Shown piece after piece: positions 49,405 through 58,150 of a stretch of 64,000 bases of DNA. The translations under genes were made by a program, and so were the position numbers. The DNA lies in assembly GCA_934316845.1 (NCBI GenBank), contig CAKRDZ010000001.1, positions 124,001 through 188,000 on the forward strand, written 5' to 3'. Below the pieces are notes generated by a model that made no database searches, was not told the origin of the DNA, and saw only the letters and a program-made list of their open reading frames with translations. Numbering within the stretch: the first letter of the stretch is position 1; each line of letters opens with the position of its first letter. The DNA is from an uncultured Eubacterium sp. GTDB lineage: Bacteria; Bacillota; Clostridia; Lachnospirales; Lachnospiraceae.

Positions 49405-49463
49405 TATTTATGATATCCGTTTACAGATATTTGAGTGGATATCGATTCAATATTGTTAAGATT

Positions 49464-49728
49464 TCCGTGCAGCCGGGGAGATAGCGGTGCCCTGTACCTG
49501 CAATCCGCTATAGCAGGGGTGTTGTCTTGCCTAGGGTCTTTTGATAAGGAGCTGCCCTTTATAAGTGGCGTTGACATCCGGGTCTTACGCAACAGGAACT
49601 TGTGAACCGTGTCAGGTCAGGAATGAAGCAGCACTAAGCAAAACTTCTTGTGTGTCGTAAGGGCGCCTGGGTTGAGTTAACTGTAGAGGTAACGTCCATT
49701 GAGATTGATTCGAAGCGGGGCGCACGGA
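49464..49728 (+). ncRNA. ffs: Signal recognition particle RNA, large bacterial type
   Basis: The Ffh-binding domain is visible as GTGTCAGGTCAGGAATGAAG then CAGCACTAAG, with the GGAA tetraloop context. An Alu domain at the 5' side (GGTGCCCTGTACCTGC region) and the matching ends TCCGTGC (49464-49470) and GCACGGA (49722-49728) give a 265-nt molecule of the Bacillus/Clostridium large type. A T-run right after the closing stem ends transcription. Ends are approximate. Confidence 0.93.
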
Positions 49729-49798
49729 TTTTTTTAATTAGATGGGAGTTATCTTATCTGGGGGAATAAGGGCGACAGTGCCGATACGGAGGTATCGT

Positions 49799-52117
49799 AT
49801 GAACGAGAAAGTACAATTGACGGGAAATGCCATGAATTCTATCGAAAATGGTGCTGTTTTGTATGAAAAGGATTCGAAAGTGGATTCGATTGCTCTTTTG
49901 GTAAAAGGAAGAGTTGAGATGGCAGCAGATGGAATTAGTCTGGTGCTTGGAACGGGGAATTTTTTAGGAGCATGTGACATCGCAAAGGGAACCCATTCTT
50001 TTGATTATATTGCAAGAGATGACAGCGCGGTTTTTGTAATTCCGATCCGGGGGATGGAAGGAATGGAGCAGATCTTGCAGGAGAAGCCGGATTATCGCGG
50101 TCTTTTAGTTACATCATTTAACTATTTTCTAAAAGAACTCAAAAAACAGCTGCAGCATCTGCAACAGGAAAATCAAAATCTTTGTGATTTTTTAAAAGAA
50201 AAATACCAGCAATGCAGCCAGGTTGCCGCAATGTGCGGATTTGACCTGTCGGTAGAGGGTGCATTGAAAAAAGTGGAAAGTAACGTTATGGTGTTGGAAG
50301 AACCGGAAGATTTTGGAAAATATTATCTGGAATGTTCCAAGATGCCAATTGAGGTGCAGAAAAAATTCTTCAGCAGCAGTCAGTATGTAGCGCTGTATCA
50401 TTTCCGTGAGCAGTGTGAGCTGGTCAGTGAATTTTTAAATGCCTGTCACAATCAGGCAGAGGTATTATACCGTTTGTTTCGCAGCTTGATCTTAGAGGAA
50501 GATGCGCTTTTCCAGATGATTGGGAAATTGGCATTGTCTTTGTTGGAAAAAGGTGTGCGTGATCCGGGAATTGATCAGTCCATCGATCAGATTGTAGAAA
50601 AGATCAATGATACAGAGACATTTCTTACGGAAAAAGCAGGAATGTCAATAGAACTCAACCGCGAGAAGATGGAGCGGCTGTATTTTGCGCTTTTATCCGG
50701 AGATGTGCAGGCGAAGGAAGAAAAAGAAAAAATGGATGAGCCGGGGAAAGAATATTTGTATGAATCCCTTGAGCAGATTGTGGAATATGCACCGGTACAT
50801 ATGCGTGTGAAAAGTGAATTTACGGAAGCGGTAGAGGCATTTACCGCTCTTTCGGATAAGTTCGCAAGGACACCGGAAGCGACAGAAGTGCGTAAAAATG
50901 TGAGTAAATTATTTTATGAGATATACGAAGCAGTTGTAAAAAAGAGCATGGACGACGAAGAATTACCTCTTGCGGTGCGGCTTTTTCTGGATTATGGTTT
51001 TGTCAGTGAAAAACTGGTCTCAGAGGAAGAACTGGATATACTTTTGAAACTCCATCCGGAAGCGGATACCGAAGAAAACGGCTGTCGTGCCTATACGATG
51101 GCAAAATGGCTTCGTGCGGTGTATGATGGCGTCAAAGAAACTTCAAAAAATGAATTTGACGAGGATTTTGCAGCCTATCTGCGCCGGCAGGTGAAAGAAC
51201 AGAAGGTTACACAACAGGAGATGGAACGGATGCTGGCAGATCAAGAGGAGCGGATGCATTTTGAATGTCAAAATGTGTTCCGTTATGCATCGCGTGTGAT
51301 CAACGGCAATATTACGATGTTTGTGCCAATTCTTTGTTCGGATGGCATTTACAGCAATCTGGGTAATTCTTATGTGACGGAAAAACGATTGAATGAAACG
51401 ATCCGTCAGATTGAAAAAATCGATTATTCCATTTTTTACAGGGAACGTCTGGCAAGCTATGAAAACGTTGATGTCAACAAAGCCGTTGTCATTGAGCGTG
51501 TCACACCGGATATTATTATATTCCCAATTTATGGACGTAATACGATCATGTGGCAGGATATTACAGGAAAACGCCGCAATTCAAAAGGCCGCCTTCTCGT
51601 GCCGGTATGGCTGGAAAAGGAATTGAGTCTGGAGATGGTGCATCTTCTTGGCAATTTCCGCTGGGAAAAATGCCGGACAGAGACGGGAAGCCACTGGAAC
51701 GATTTTCGTTATCCGTCCCTTACCAGTGAATATACGGATTATTTACAGTTTTACAAGAAAAACAGCGAACTTTCGCAGGAGCGGAAAAATAAAGTCCGTG
51801 CCCAGTTAGTTCAATGCAACAATAAACACAAAGAAGTATTTTTGAAAGATTACGCAGACTGGATCCTTCGGGAAGCGCGTGGTGCAATGAAGTTAAGCCG
51901 TGTAGCACGCACCATATTATTTACCTATTGTCCGTTTTCTGCAGAGACGATGAAGACGCTGGAAGGCCAGACCCCTTATAGCGAAGCAGCCAAAAAATAT
52001 ATCCGCGACAACCGTGCGGCGCGTAAGAGTCTGGACATGATGATGCATAAATGGGTGAAAGCCGGTCTGGAAATTCCACAGGAAATAGCAGCAACAGCAG
52101 AATATTTAAAAGGATGA
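49799..52117 (+). CDS. Large protein with N-terminal cyclic-nucleotide-binding-like fold, function unknown
   Basis: The 772-residue soluble protein has an N-terminal cNMP-binding-like beta-roll (about residues 1-110: MNSIENGAVLYEKDSKVDSI then LVLGTGNFLGACDIA). No clear cyclic-nucleotide phosphate cassette is seen, so ligand binding is uncertain. The rest is mostly helical, including a coiled-coil-like stretch after residue 110 (FLKELKKQLQHLQQENQNLC), a mixed domain near 500-660 (IIFPIYGRNTIMWQDITGKR) and a helical C-terminus. ATG 49799 follows GGAGG. The stop is 8 nt from the next gene, with which it forms an uncharacterised operon directly after the SRP RNA. Confidence 0.75.
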   Translation: MNEKVQLTGNAMNSIENGAVLYEKDSKVDSIALLVKGRVEMAADGISLVLGTGNFLGACDIAKGTHSFDYIARDDSAVFVIPIRGMEGMEQILQEKPDYRGLLVTSFNYFLKELKKQLQHLQQENQNLCDFLKEKYQQCSQVAAMCGFDLSVEGALKKVESNVMVLEEPEDFGKYYLECSKMPIEVQKKFFSSSQYVALYHFREQCELVSEFLNACHNQAEVLYRLFRSLILEEDALFQMIGKLALSLLEKGVRDPGIDQSIDQIVEKINDTETFLTEKAGMSIELNREKMERLYFALLSGDVQAKEEKEKMDEPGKEYLYESLEQIVEYAPVHMRVKSEFTEAVEAFTALSDKFARTPEATEVRKNVSKLFYEIYEAVVKKSMDDEELPLAVRLFLDYGFVSEKLVSEEELDILLKLHPEADTEENGCRAYTMAKWLRAVYDGVKETSKNEFDEDFAAYLRRQVKEQKVTQQEMERMLADQEERMHFECQNVFRYASRVINGNITMFVPILCSDGIYSNLGNSYVTEKRLNETIRQIEKIDYSIFYRERLASYENVDVNKAVVIERVTPDIIIFPIYGRNTIMWQDITGKRRNSKGRLLVPVWLEKELSLEMVHLLGNFRWEKCRTETGSHWNDFRYPSLTSEYTDYLQFYKKNSELSQERKNKVRAQLVQCNNKHKEVFLKDYADWILREARGAMKLSRVARTILFTYCPFSAETMKTLEGQTPYSEAAKKYIRDNRAARKSLDMMMHKWVKAGLEIPQEIAATAEYLKG

Positions 52118-52125
52118 AGTAGATC

Positions 52126-54021
52126 ATGGGTAGATACGATAGTAGTGTACGATGTGCACAGATACGTGAATTAATTGAGGAAAAGCAATATTTGGAGGCC
52201 ATGGAAGAGATTGAAGAACTCCGATTTGAAGAAGTTCCAACAATCACGGATCTCTATCTGTTTGCGGACTTATTTTTAAAAGCGGAAAAAATGGATATCG
52301 CAAAAAAATTATACTACACCGTGTATCGGCGTACTTCATCAAGACCGGCCCTGTACCGTCTTTTGATGCTTACCATTCGTATGGGCGATCTGGAAGAATC
52401 ACGGGAACTGTATCAGGCATACGAGATTATCTCCGGTATGACATTAGATACCTATGAACTGAAATATCGTCTGGCAAAAGCGGAAGGTGCATCGTATGAG
52501 GATCTGATTGAAATCCTGGAAGAACTCAAAAAGAATGAATATACGGAAGAGTGGGGCTATCAGCTTGCCAGACTGTACGAACTGCAGGGAAGAAGAGAGG
52601 ACTGCATTGCGGAGTGCGACGATCTTGTACTGTGGTTTGGCAGTGGAAAAATCGTGCAGAAAGCAGTGGAATTGAAAAAACGGTGCCTGGATCCATACTG
52701 GAAGAAACCGGATTGGGAAAATATTCCGGAACCGGAAGTGCCGGAAGAAGAACCTGAAGAGGAAGAAGTAAAGGTGGCTTATGCACCGGCGCAGGTTATG
52801 GATATCGGCACAGAACAGCCGGTGGAAGAAGAGCCGGTGGAAGAACAGCCGGTGGAAGAACAGTTGGCAGAAGAAGAGCAACAGCCGCTGATCGAGGAAG
52901 AAACGCTGGAAGAACAGCAGCCAATAGAGGAAGAAACGCCGGAAGAACAGCAGCCAATAGAGGAAGAACCGCAACAGCCGGAATCCGTGCAGGAAGTTAC
53001 AGAAGAAGCCGTAGAAGAACCGGCAGAACCACAGGAAACGGATGAGGTTCAACCGGTGGAAGAGGAGCCGGCAGAAGAAGAGCCGGCGGAAGAGCAGCCG
53101 GCGGGAGAGCAGCCAAAGAAAAAGGGCTTTTTCAATCGTTTGATCGATTATTTTAAAGTAGATCTTGATATGTTTGATGAGGATGAGGCCTTTGCTGAAG
53201 ACGAAGAGGAAGAAGATTTACCGGAAGAGGTGGACGAAGATGTGACATGTTCTGAGCCGGAAGAAAAAGAGACGGAATCCGACCAAACAGAAAATCACGA
53301 GTCAGTGGAAGAAATGGATGCCAAGGCCATGGTTGCCAGAGAGGCGCAGGAAATTATGGAAACGGCAGCTGCGAAAGCCGAAACGGTAACGGAGAAACCG
53401 CAGTTATCCAAGCAGGAGGCAGCAGTAGGACGACAGGCGACAACACAGATTGAATCTTTGGAAGACCAGTTAGAAGAGATGAAAGGAAAACGCAAGGTCA
53501 TCAATCTGGAGGATACGATGAATCTTGATAAGATCCGTATCAAATCGCATCCGCTTTCCGGACGGCCGATCGAAGTGGATGTCTGTGAAGACGTATCGGT
53601 TAATGCGATTACATACTGCACGTTGAAATCTGCGATCAAAAAAATGCCGCAGGAAGAACGTACGATTCATTTTGCGCTGGCAGGTGCGGCGCCGGGGATA
53701 TCGCTTGCCGTCGCTAAAAAATTATTTAAAGAATTAAAGAAAAATCAGTACTTTGAAGCAAAAAATATCGGTAAGATCCAGGCGGAAAAAATGGATGAAG
53801 TCGATCTTGAAGAATGGATCGAAAAATTTATCGGTGGATGTATGTATATTGAAAATGCACCGGCATTGTCGGAAGACAGTATAGGAAAAATTCGCGAGAT
53901 TATGGAAAAATATGGTAAAAAGATTGTGATCGTACTGGAAGGTGACTATGAAAAATTAGATGATTTTCTGGGGCATCATAGAAATCTGGAGAAGCAGATC
54001 TGTTACAAGATCCGGTTATAG
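52126..54021 (+). CDS. TPR - acidic repeat - degenerate AAA-like protein, function unknown
   Basis: The 631-residue protein has an N-terminal TPR-like helical region (about residues 1-190, QIRELIEEKQYLEAMEEIEE), a middle of about 200 residues made of Glu/Pro/Gln/Val repeats (QPVEEEPVEEQPVEEQ), and a conserved C-terminal region. The end resembles the Walker B and sensor part of CbxX/SpoVK-type AAA ATPases (GGCMYIENAPALSEDS then KKIVIVLEGDYEKLDDFLGH), but the Walker A part is absent, and the usual FIDEA acidic pair reads YIENA. It is probably a non-hydrolysing scaffold. It is coupled to the gene before it. Confidence 0.75.
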   Translation: MGRYDSSVRCAQIRELIEEKQYLEAMEEIEELRFEEVPTITDLYLFADLFLKAEKMDIAKKLYYTVYRRTSSRPALYRLLMLTIRMGDLEESRELYQAYEIISGMTLDTYELKYRLAKAEGASYEDLIEILEELKKNEYTEEWGYQLARLYELQGRREDCIAECDDLVLWFGSGKIVQKAVELKKRCLDPYWKKPDWENIPEPEVPEEEPEEEEVKVAYAPAQVMDIGTEQPVEEEPVEEQPVEEQLAEEEQQPLIEEETLEEQQPIEEETPEEQQPIEEEPQQPESVQEVTEEAVEEPAEPQETDEVQPVEEEPAEEEPAEEQPAGEQPKKKGFFNRLIDYFKVDLDMFDEDEAFAEDEEEEDLPEEVDEDVTCSEPEEKETESDQTENHESVEEMDAKAMVAREAQEIMETAAAKAETVTEKPQLSKQEAAVGRQATTQIESLEDQLEEMKGKRKVINLEDTMNLDKIRIKSHPLSGRPIEVDVCEDVSVNAITYCTLKSAIKKMPQEERTIHFALAGAAPGISLAVAKKLFKELKKNQYFEAKNIGKIQAEKMDEVDLEEWIEKFIGGCMYIENAPALSEDSIGKIREIMEKYGKKIVIVLEGDYEKLDDFLGHHRNLEKQICYKIRL

Positions 54022-54041
54022 AGAAGGAGGAATAGAGAACC

Positions 54042-54608
54042 ATGAAAAAACAGGCGTGGAAGCCGGGCAATATGCTGTATCCCGTACCGGCAGTTATGGT
54101 AAGCTGTGGGCGGGAAGGAGAAACTCCCAATATTATAACGGTAGCTTGGGCAGGAACCATTTGCAGTGATCCGGCAATGCTCTCAATCTCCGTTCGTCCG
54201 GAACGGTATTCGTATGATATCATACGGGAAACCGGGGAATTTGTTGTAAATCTTACCTCGAAAGAACTGACACGCGCAACCGACTGGTGTGGCGTAAAGT
54301 CCGGCCGTGATGTGGATAAATTTAAAGAGATGAAGTTGACAGCGGCGCCGGCGGTACATTTGAAAACGGCTCCGATCATTGCGGAAAGTCCGGTAAATAT
54401 TGAGTGCAAGGTAAAGGAAGTGCTGGAACTTGGCTCGCATCATATGTTTATTGCGGAAGTGGCAGGAGTGCAGGTTAGCGAGAAATATATGAATGAGACA
54501 GGAAAATTTGAATTAAATAAACTGGGGCTTGTGGCATATTCTCATGGAGAATATTTTGAACTTGGGGAAAAAATTGGAAAATTTGGTTATTCTGTAAAGA
54601 AATCATAA
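54042..54608 (+). CDS. Flavin reductase-like (FMN-binding) protein
   Basis: The 188-residue protein is of the flavin-reductase-like family: NMLYPVPAVMVSCGREGETP, NIITVAWAGTICSDPAMLSI then SVRPERYSYDIIRETGEFVV, all typical of the split-barrel FMN fold. It binds FMN and may reduce it or act as a flavin-dependent oxidoreductase. It starts 20 nt after the previous gene and is probably the third gene of that operon. Its partner is unknown. Confidence 0.88.
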   Translation: MKKQAWKPGNMLYPVPAVMVSCGREGETPNIITVAWAGTICSDPAMLSISVRPERYSYDIIRETGEFVVNLTSKELTRATDWCGVKSGRDVDKFKEMKLTAAPAVHLKTAPIIAESPVNIECKVKEVLELGSHHMFIAEVAGVQVSEKYMNETGKFELNKLGLVAYSHGEYFELGEKIGKFGYSVKKS

Positions 54609-54640
54609 CACATATTTAAAAAAAGTAATGAAATTGACAT

Positions 54641-54668
54641 TTTACAAAATGAAGATATGTGGTATACT
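54641..54668 (+). promoter_or_regulatory. murA promoter
   Basis: TTTACA (54641-54646), 16 nt and TATACT (54663-54668) lie about 45 nt before murA. A TTGACA at 54634 is too far from the -10 element. Confidence 0.65.
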
Positions 54669-54713
54669 AGTAACGATGTGATAATTTAGAAAAGTAAAAA
54701 TGGAGAGGTCGAT

Positions 54714-56012
54714 ATGAAGCAGTATATTATAAAAGGCGGAAGACCACTACAGGGAGAAGTTCAGATCGGTGGAGCCAAAAATGCAGCCCTTGGTATCATT
54801 GTGGCAGCGATCATGGCAGATGAACCGGTTTTGATCGAAAATCTTCCGGAAGTAGATGACGTAAAAGTATTGCTCGATGCCATTGAAGGAATTGGAGCAG
54901 TTGTAGAAAGAATAGATGAACATACAGTCCGTATCAATGGAGCTGTTATTAATGATGTCAATGTTGACGATGAATATATCCGTAAAATCCGTGGTTCCTA
55001 TTATCTGGTAGGGGCACTTCTCGGAAAATATAAAAAAGCAGTTGTAGCCCTTCCGGGCGGATGCCAGATCGGAAGCCGTCCGATCGACCAGCATCTGAAA
55101 GGATTTGAACAGTTAGGGGCAACGGTTACCATTCATAACGGAAAAATTGATGCGTATGCAGAGGCATTGATCGGAAGTCATATTTATCTGGATTGTCCGA
55201 GTGTAGGAGCGACGATCAATATTATGATGGCGGCTTGTATGGCAGAAGGAAAGACCATCATTGAAAACCCGGCGAAAGAGCCGCATATCGTAGATGTTGC
55301 CAACTTTTTAAACAGCATGGGCGCCAATATCAAAGGTGCCGGTACCGATACGATCCGTATCCGTGGTGTGGAACGTCTGCATGGCAGTGAATATTCGATC
55401 ATTCCGGATCAGATCGAAGCGGGAACGTATATGATCGCGGCGGCGGCGACAGGCGGAGATGTCTATATCCGCAATGTCATTCCAAAGCATCTGGAAGCGA
55501 TTACAGCCAAATTGATAGAAATTGGTGCAAAAGTGGAAGAATACGATGATTGTGTCCGCGTACATTCCAATGGGCGTATGGGATATGCCAACGTAAAAAC
55601 AATGCCATATCCGGGATTTCCGACAGATATGCAGCCACAGATGGTTACTCTTCTGGCATTGTCCGAGGGAGTCAGCATTGTCACGGAGACGATTTTTGAG
55701 ACAAGATTTAAATACATCAGTGAACTTCGGCGCATGGGTTCCAATATTAATGTGGAAGGAAATGCAGCGATCATTACCGGCGTGGAAGGATTTTCCGGAG
55801 CGACGGTAAGTGCACCGGATCTTCGTGCCGGCGCAGCACTCGTGATCGCCGGACTTGTGGCAGATGGTTTTACAACTGTAGAACAGATTCAGTATATCGA
55901 ACGCGGTTACGAGAATTTCGAAGATAAGATCCGCGGACTCGGAGGATTTATCGAAAAAGTCGATGATGACGACGAGAGAGCGATTCAGAAATTTAAATTA
56001 AAAGTTGGATAA
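54714..56012 (+). CDS. murA: UDP-N-acetylglucosamine 1-carboxyvinyltransferase
   Basis: The 432-residue protein is a MurA/MurZ of normal length: IGGAKNAALGIIVAAIM near the start with Lys22 and Asn23, and the active-site Cys in LPGGCQIGSRPIDQHLKGFE (Cys117), then the catalytic-Asp region GYPGFPTDMQPQ-like sequence. It makes the first committed step of peptidoglycan synthesis, adding enolpyruvate from PEP. The Cys is present, so fosfomycin sensitivity of the enzyme is expected. A GGAGAGG site precedes the ATG. Confidence 0.96.
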   Translation: MKQYIIKGGRPLQGEVQIGGAKNAALGIIVAAIMADEPVLIENLPEVDDVKVLLDAIEGIGAVVERIDEHTVRINGAVINDVNVDDEYIRKIRGSYYLVGALLGKYKKAVVALPGGCQIGSRPIDQHLKGFEQLGATVTIHNGKIDAYAEALIGSHIYLDCPSVGATINIMMAACMAEGKTIIENPAKEPHIVDVANFLNSMGANIKGAGTDTIRIRGVERLHGSEYSIIPDQIEAGTYMIAAAATGGDVYIRNVIPKHLEAITAKLIEIGAKVEEYDDCVRVHSNGRMGYANVKTMPYPGFPTDMQPQMVTLLALSEGVSIVTETIFETRFKYISELRRMGSNINVEGNAAIITGVEGFSGATVSAPDLRAGAALVIAGLVADGFTTVEQIQYIERGYENFEDKIRGLGGFIEKVDDDDERAIQKFKLKVG

Positions 56013-56074
56013 AAAAGGTGGGCGTCCATTCGAAGAGTGGGCGCCTTGTCATAAAAAGTAAAGGATATGATAAA

Positions 56075-57001
56075 ATGGATCAAAAGATTAAAGATATTTT
56101 AGATGAAGTAGGAAAAGTTATTCGAGGAAAAGACGAGCAGATTCAGATGGTTCTGACGGCGATCCTTGCCAAAGGACATATTTTGATCGAAGATATTCCG
56201 GGCGTAGGAAAAACGACGATGGCAGTCTGCTTTTCCCGTGCGATGGAATTAACCGAGCGCCGTCTTCAGTTTACACCGGATGTTCTGCCAAGTGATGTTG
56301 TTGGTTTTAATATGCTGGATGCCGATGGCGAGATGCAGTATAAACCGGGCGCAATCCTGTGCAACATACTGCTTGCGGATGAGATCAACCGTACTTCCAC
56401 CAAGACACAGTCTGCTTTGCTGGAGGTCATGGAAGAGGGACAGGTTACGGTCGATGGTGTCACAAGACAGCTGCCGAACCCATTTGTTGTCGTTGCCACG
56501 CAGAATCCGGTTGGTTCGGCCGGTACACAGATGCTGCCGGAATCCCAGTTAGACCGTTTTATGATCCGCGTTTCGATGGGATATCCTTCCATGGAAGAAG
56601 AGATGCGTCTGATCAAAGAGCGTCAGGAAGCCAATCCGATCGACTATGTGCAGGAAATTGTAACGAAGCAGGAAGTGCTGGAGATGCAGGAGAAAGTTCG
56701 TGCTGTCTATATGGATGATAAAGTGCTCAAATATCTTACGCAGATTGTCGATGCGACAAGACGTCATTCCATGCTTTCACTGGGGATCAGTCCCCGTGGA
56801 ACCCTGGCATTTGTAGATATGGCAAAAGGACATGCCTTTATGAACGGCCGCGATTATGTATTGCCGGAAGATGTAAAGAAAGTTGCAAAATGTGTCCTCG
56901 CGCATCGTCTGCTTCTCAATGGAAAAGCGCGTATGAGTCATGTTACCGCACAGGACATAGTGGAAGAAATTGTAAATAAGACAGCAACTCCTAAATTGTA
57001 A
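56075..57001 (+). CDS. MoxR-family AAA+ ATPase
   Basis: The 308-residue protein has Walker A GVGKTTMAVCFSRA (about residue 44), the FTPDVLPSDVVGFNML motif, Walker B ILLADEINRTSTKTQSALLE, VVATQNPVGSAGTQMLPESQ and a C-terminal lid domain. MoxR ATPases are chaperones for VWA or DUF58 protein maturation. It is the first gene of a MoxR-DUF58-transglutaminase operon, the usual set. ATG 56075 follows AAAGGATAT; a frame from 56018 lies in the spacer after murA. Confidence 0.95.
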   Translation: MDQKIKDILDEVGKVIRGKDEQIQMVLTAILAKGHILIEDIPGVGKTTMAVCFSRAMELTERRLQFTPDVLPSDVVGFNMLDADGEMQYKPGAILCNILLADEINRTSTKTQSALLEVMEEGQVTVDGVTRQLPNPFVVVATQNPVGSAGTQMLPESQLDRFMIRVSMGYPSMEEEMRLIKERQEANPIDYVQEIVTKQEVLEMQEKVRAVYMDDKVLKYLTQIVDATRRHSMLSLGISPRGTLAFVDMAKGHAFMNGRDYVLPEDVKKVAKCVLAHRLLLNGKARMSHVTAQDIVEEIVNKTATPKL

Positions 57002-57037
57002 AAACAGCGTACAAAATTACGTTTAGGAGGTGTCTGC

Positions 57038-58150
57038 ATGACGATAGGAACAATCATTTATTTGTTGATATTGCTGGCAGGGGTTCTGATTTCTGTATTT
57101 TGTCTCCAGTACGGGACAGTTGCAGTGGTGGGGGCCTTGCTTGTCATTCCGTTTTTTATGATATTCTTTTTGATTTCTCTTCGTGTACATATCAACGCCG
57201 AAGTGGAATGTAAAAATCCGGTAGCAGAAAAAGATTCTCTGGAAAAACCCGGCCGTGCAGCAATTACGCTGTCACTTGAAAATACAAGTAAATGGCTGCC
57301 GGTTACAAAGGGGATTGCCTGGGTGCGTTACCGCAATACTTTTTCAGGGGAAAGCGGAAAGATGAAAGTACGTTTTTCAGTAGATAATGGCAAAAAGAGA
57401 AGCCGTCGTATTGTCGTGGTAATGAAACATTGTGGAAATGTGTCGATTCGTGTGGATAAAGTAAAAATATATGACTATCTCAATATCTTTGCAGCGAAAG
57501 TAGGAAAAAATTATGAAGTGCAGGATGTCCTTGTGATGCCGCCATTGACGGAAGTGTATCTGGGCAAGACGCGCTGGTACAATGAGACGAATGAAGACAG
57601 TGACCGCTTTTCACTCTATAAAAAAGGCGATGATCCGTCAGAGATTTTTGACATCCGCGATTTTAAAGATGGGGACCGCTTTCAGCAGATTCACTGGAAA
57701 CTGAGTGGTAAGACCGGGCATTACATGGTAAAAGAAGGGAGTCTGCCACTTGCGAAAGCCGTGCATATTTTTATCGATCTGAGTGCCCGCGACGCCGATG
57801 AAGCAGATCTTCTTGTGCAGGGAATTTATTCGGTGGCGATGGAATTTCTGAGCCAGGGAGTACCACAGCATTATATCTGGTATGATAACGTCAATGAATT
57901 GATCCAGGAGAAGCTGATCGAGCAGGAAGAAGAATTGTTCTGGATGTTTGAGGATTTATTCCAGTGCCATACCACAAAGGATCCGTTGGAACTTTTAAAG
58001 GCTTATATTGAATGGGAAAGTGGAAAAGTAAAAGAGTCCGGCCTGTATCTTACCGTTTCCGACCACGATGTGACGGAGTTAGAGGGACTGGAAGTCAACG
58101 AATTGCAGATTATGGATTTACGAAGGGATGGAGATACCTATGAAGAATAG
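57038..58150 (+). CDS. DUF58 membrane protein
   Basis: The 370-residue protein has two membrane segments at the N-terminus (about residues 5-52), a beta-rich domain and the DUF58 signature FDIRDFKDGDRFQQIHWKLS (about residue 205), then a VWA-like fold (AVHIFIDLSARDADEADLLV). DUF58 proteins occur with MoxR and transglutaminase-like genes and may act at the cell envelope. It overlaps the next gene by 11 nt, so the two are probably coupled. Confidence 0.93.
   Translation: MTIGTIIYLLILLAGVLISVFCLQYGTVAVVGALLVIPFFMIFFLISLRVHINAEVECKNPVAEKDSLEKPGRAAITLSLENTSKWLPVTKGIAWVRYRNTFSGESGKMKVRFSVDNGKKRSRRIVVVMKHCGNVSIRVDKVKIYDYLNIFAAKVGKNYEVQDVLVMPPLTEVYLGKTRWYNETNEDSDRFSLYKKGDDPSEIFDIRDFKDGDRFQQIHWKLSGKTGHYMVKEGSLPLAKAVHIFIDLSARDADEADLLVQGIYSVAMEFLSQGVPQHYIWYDNVNELIQEKLIEQEEELFWMFEDLFQCHTTKDPLELLKAYIEWESGKVKESGLYLTVSDHDVTELEGLEVNELQIMDLRRDGDTYEE

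Noticed and set aside
56013..56062. Terminator after murA
   Set aside because: The stem AAGG...CCTT around 56017-56052 has a large internal bulge and no T-run, so it was not called; murA may read into the MoxR operon.
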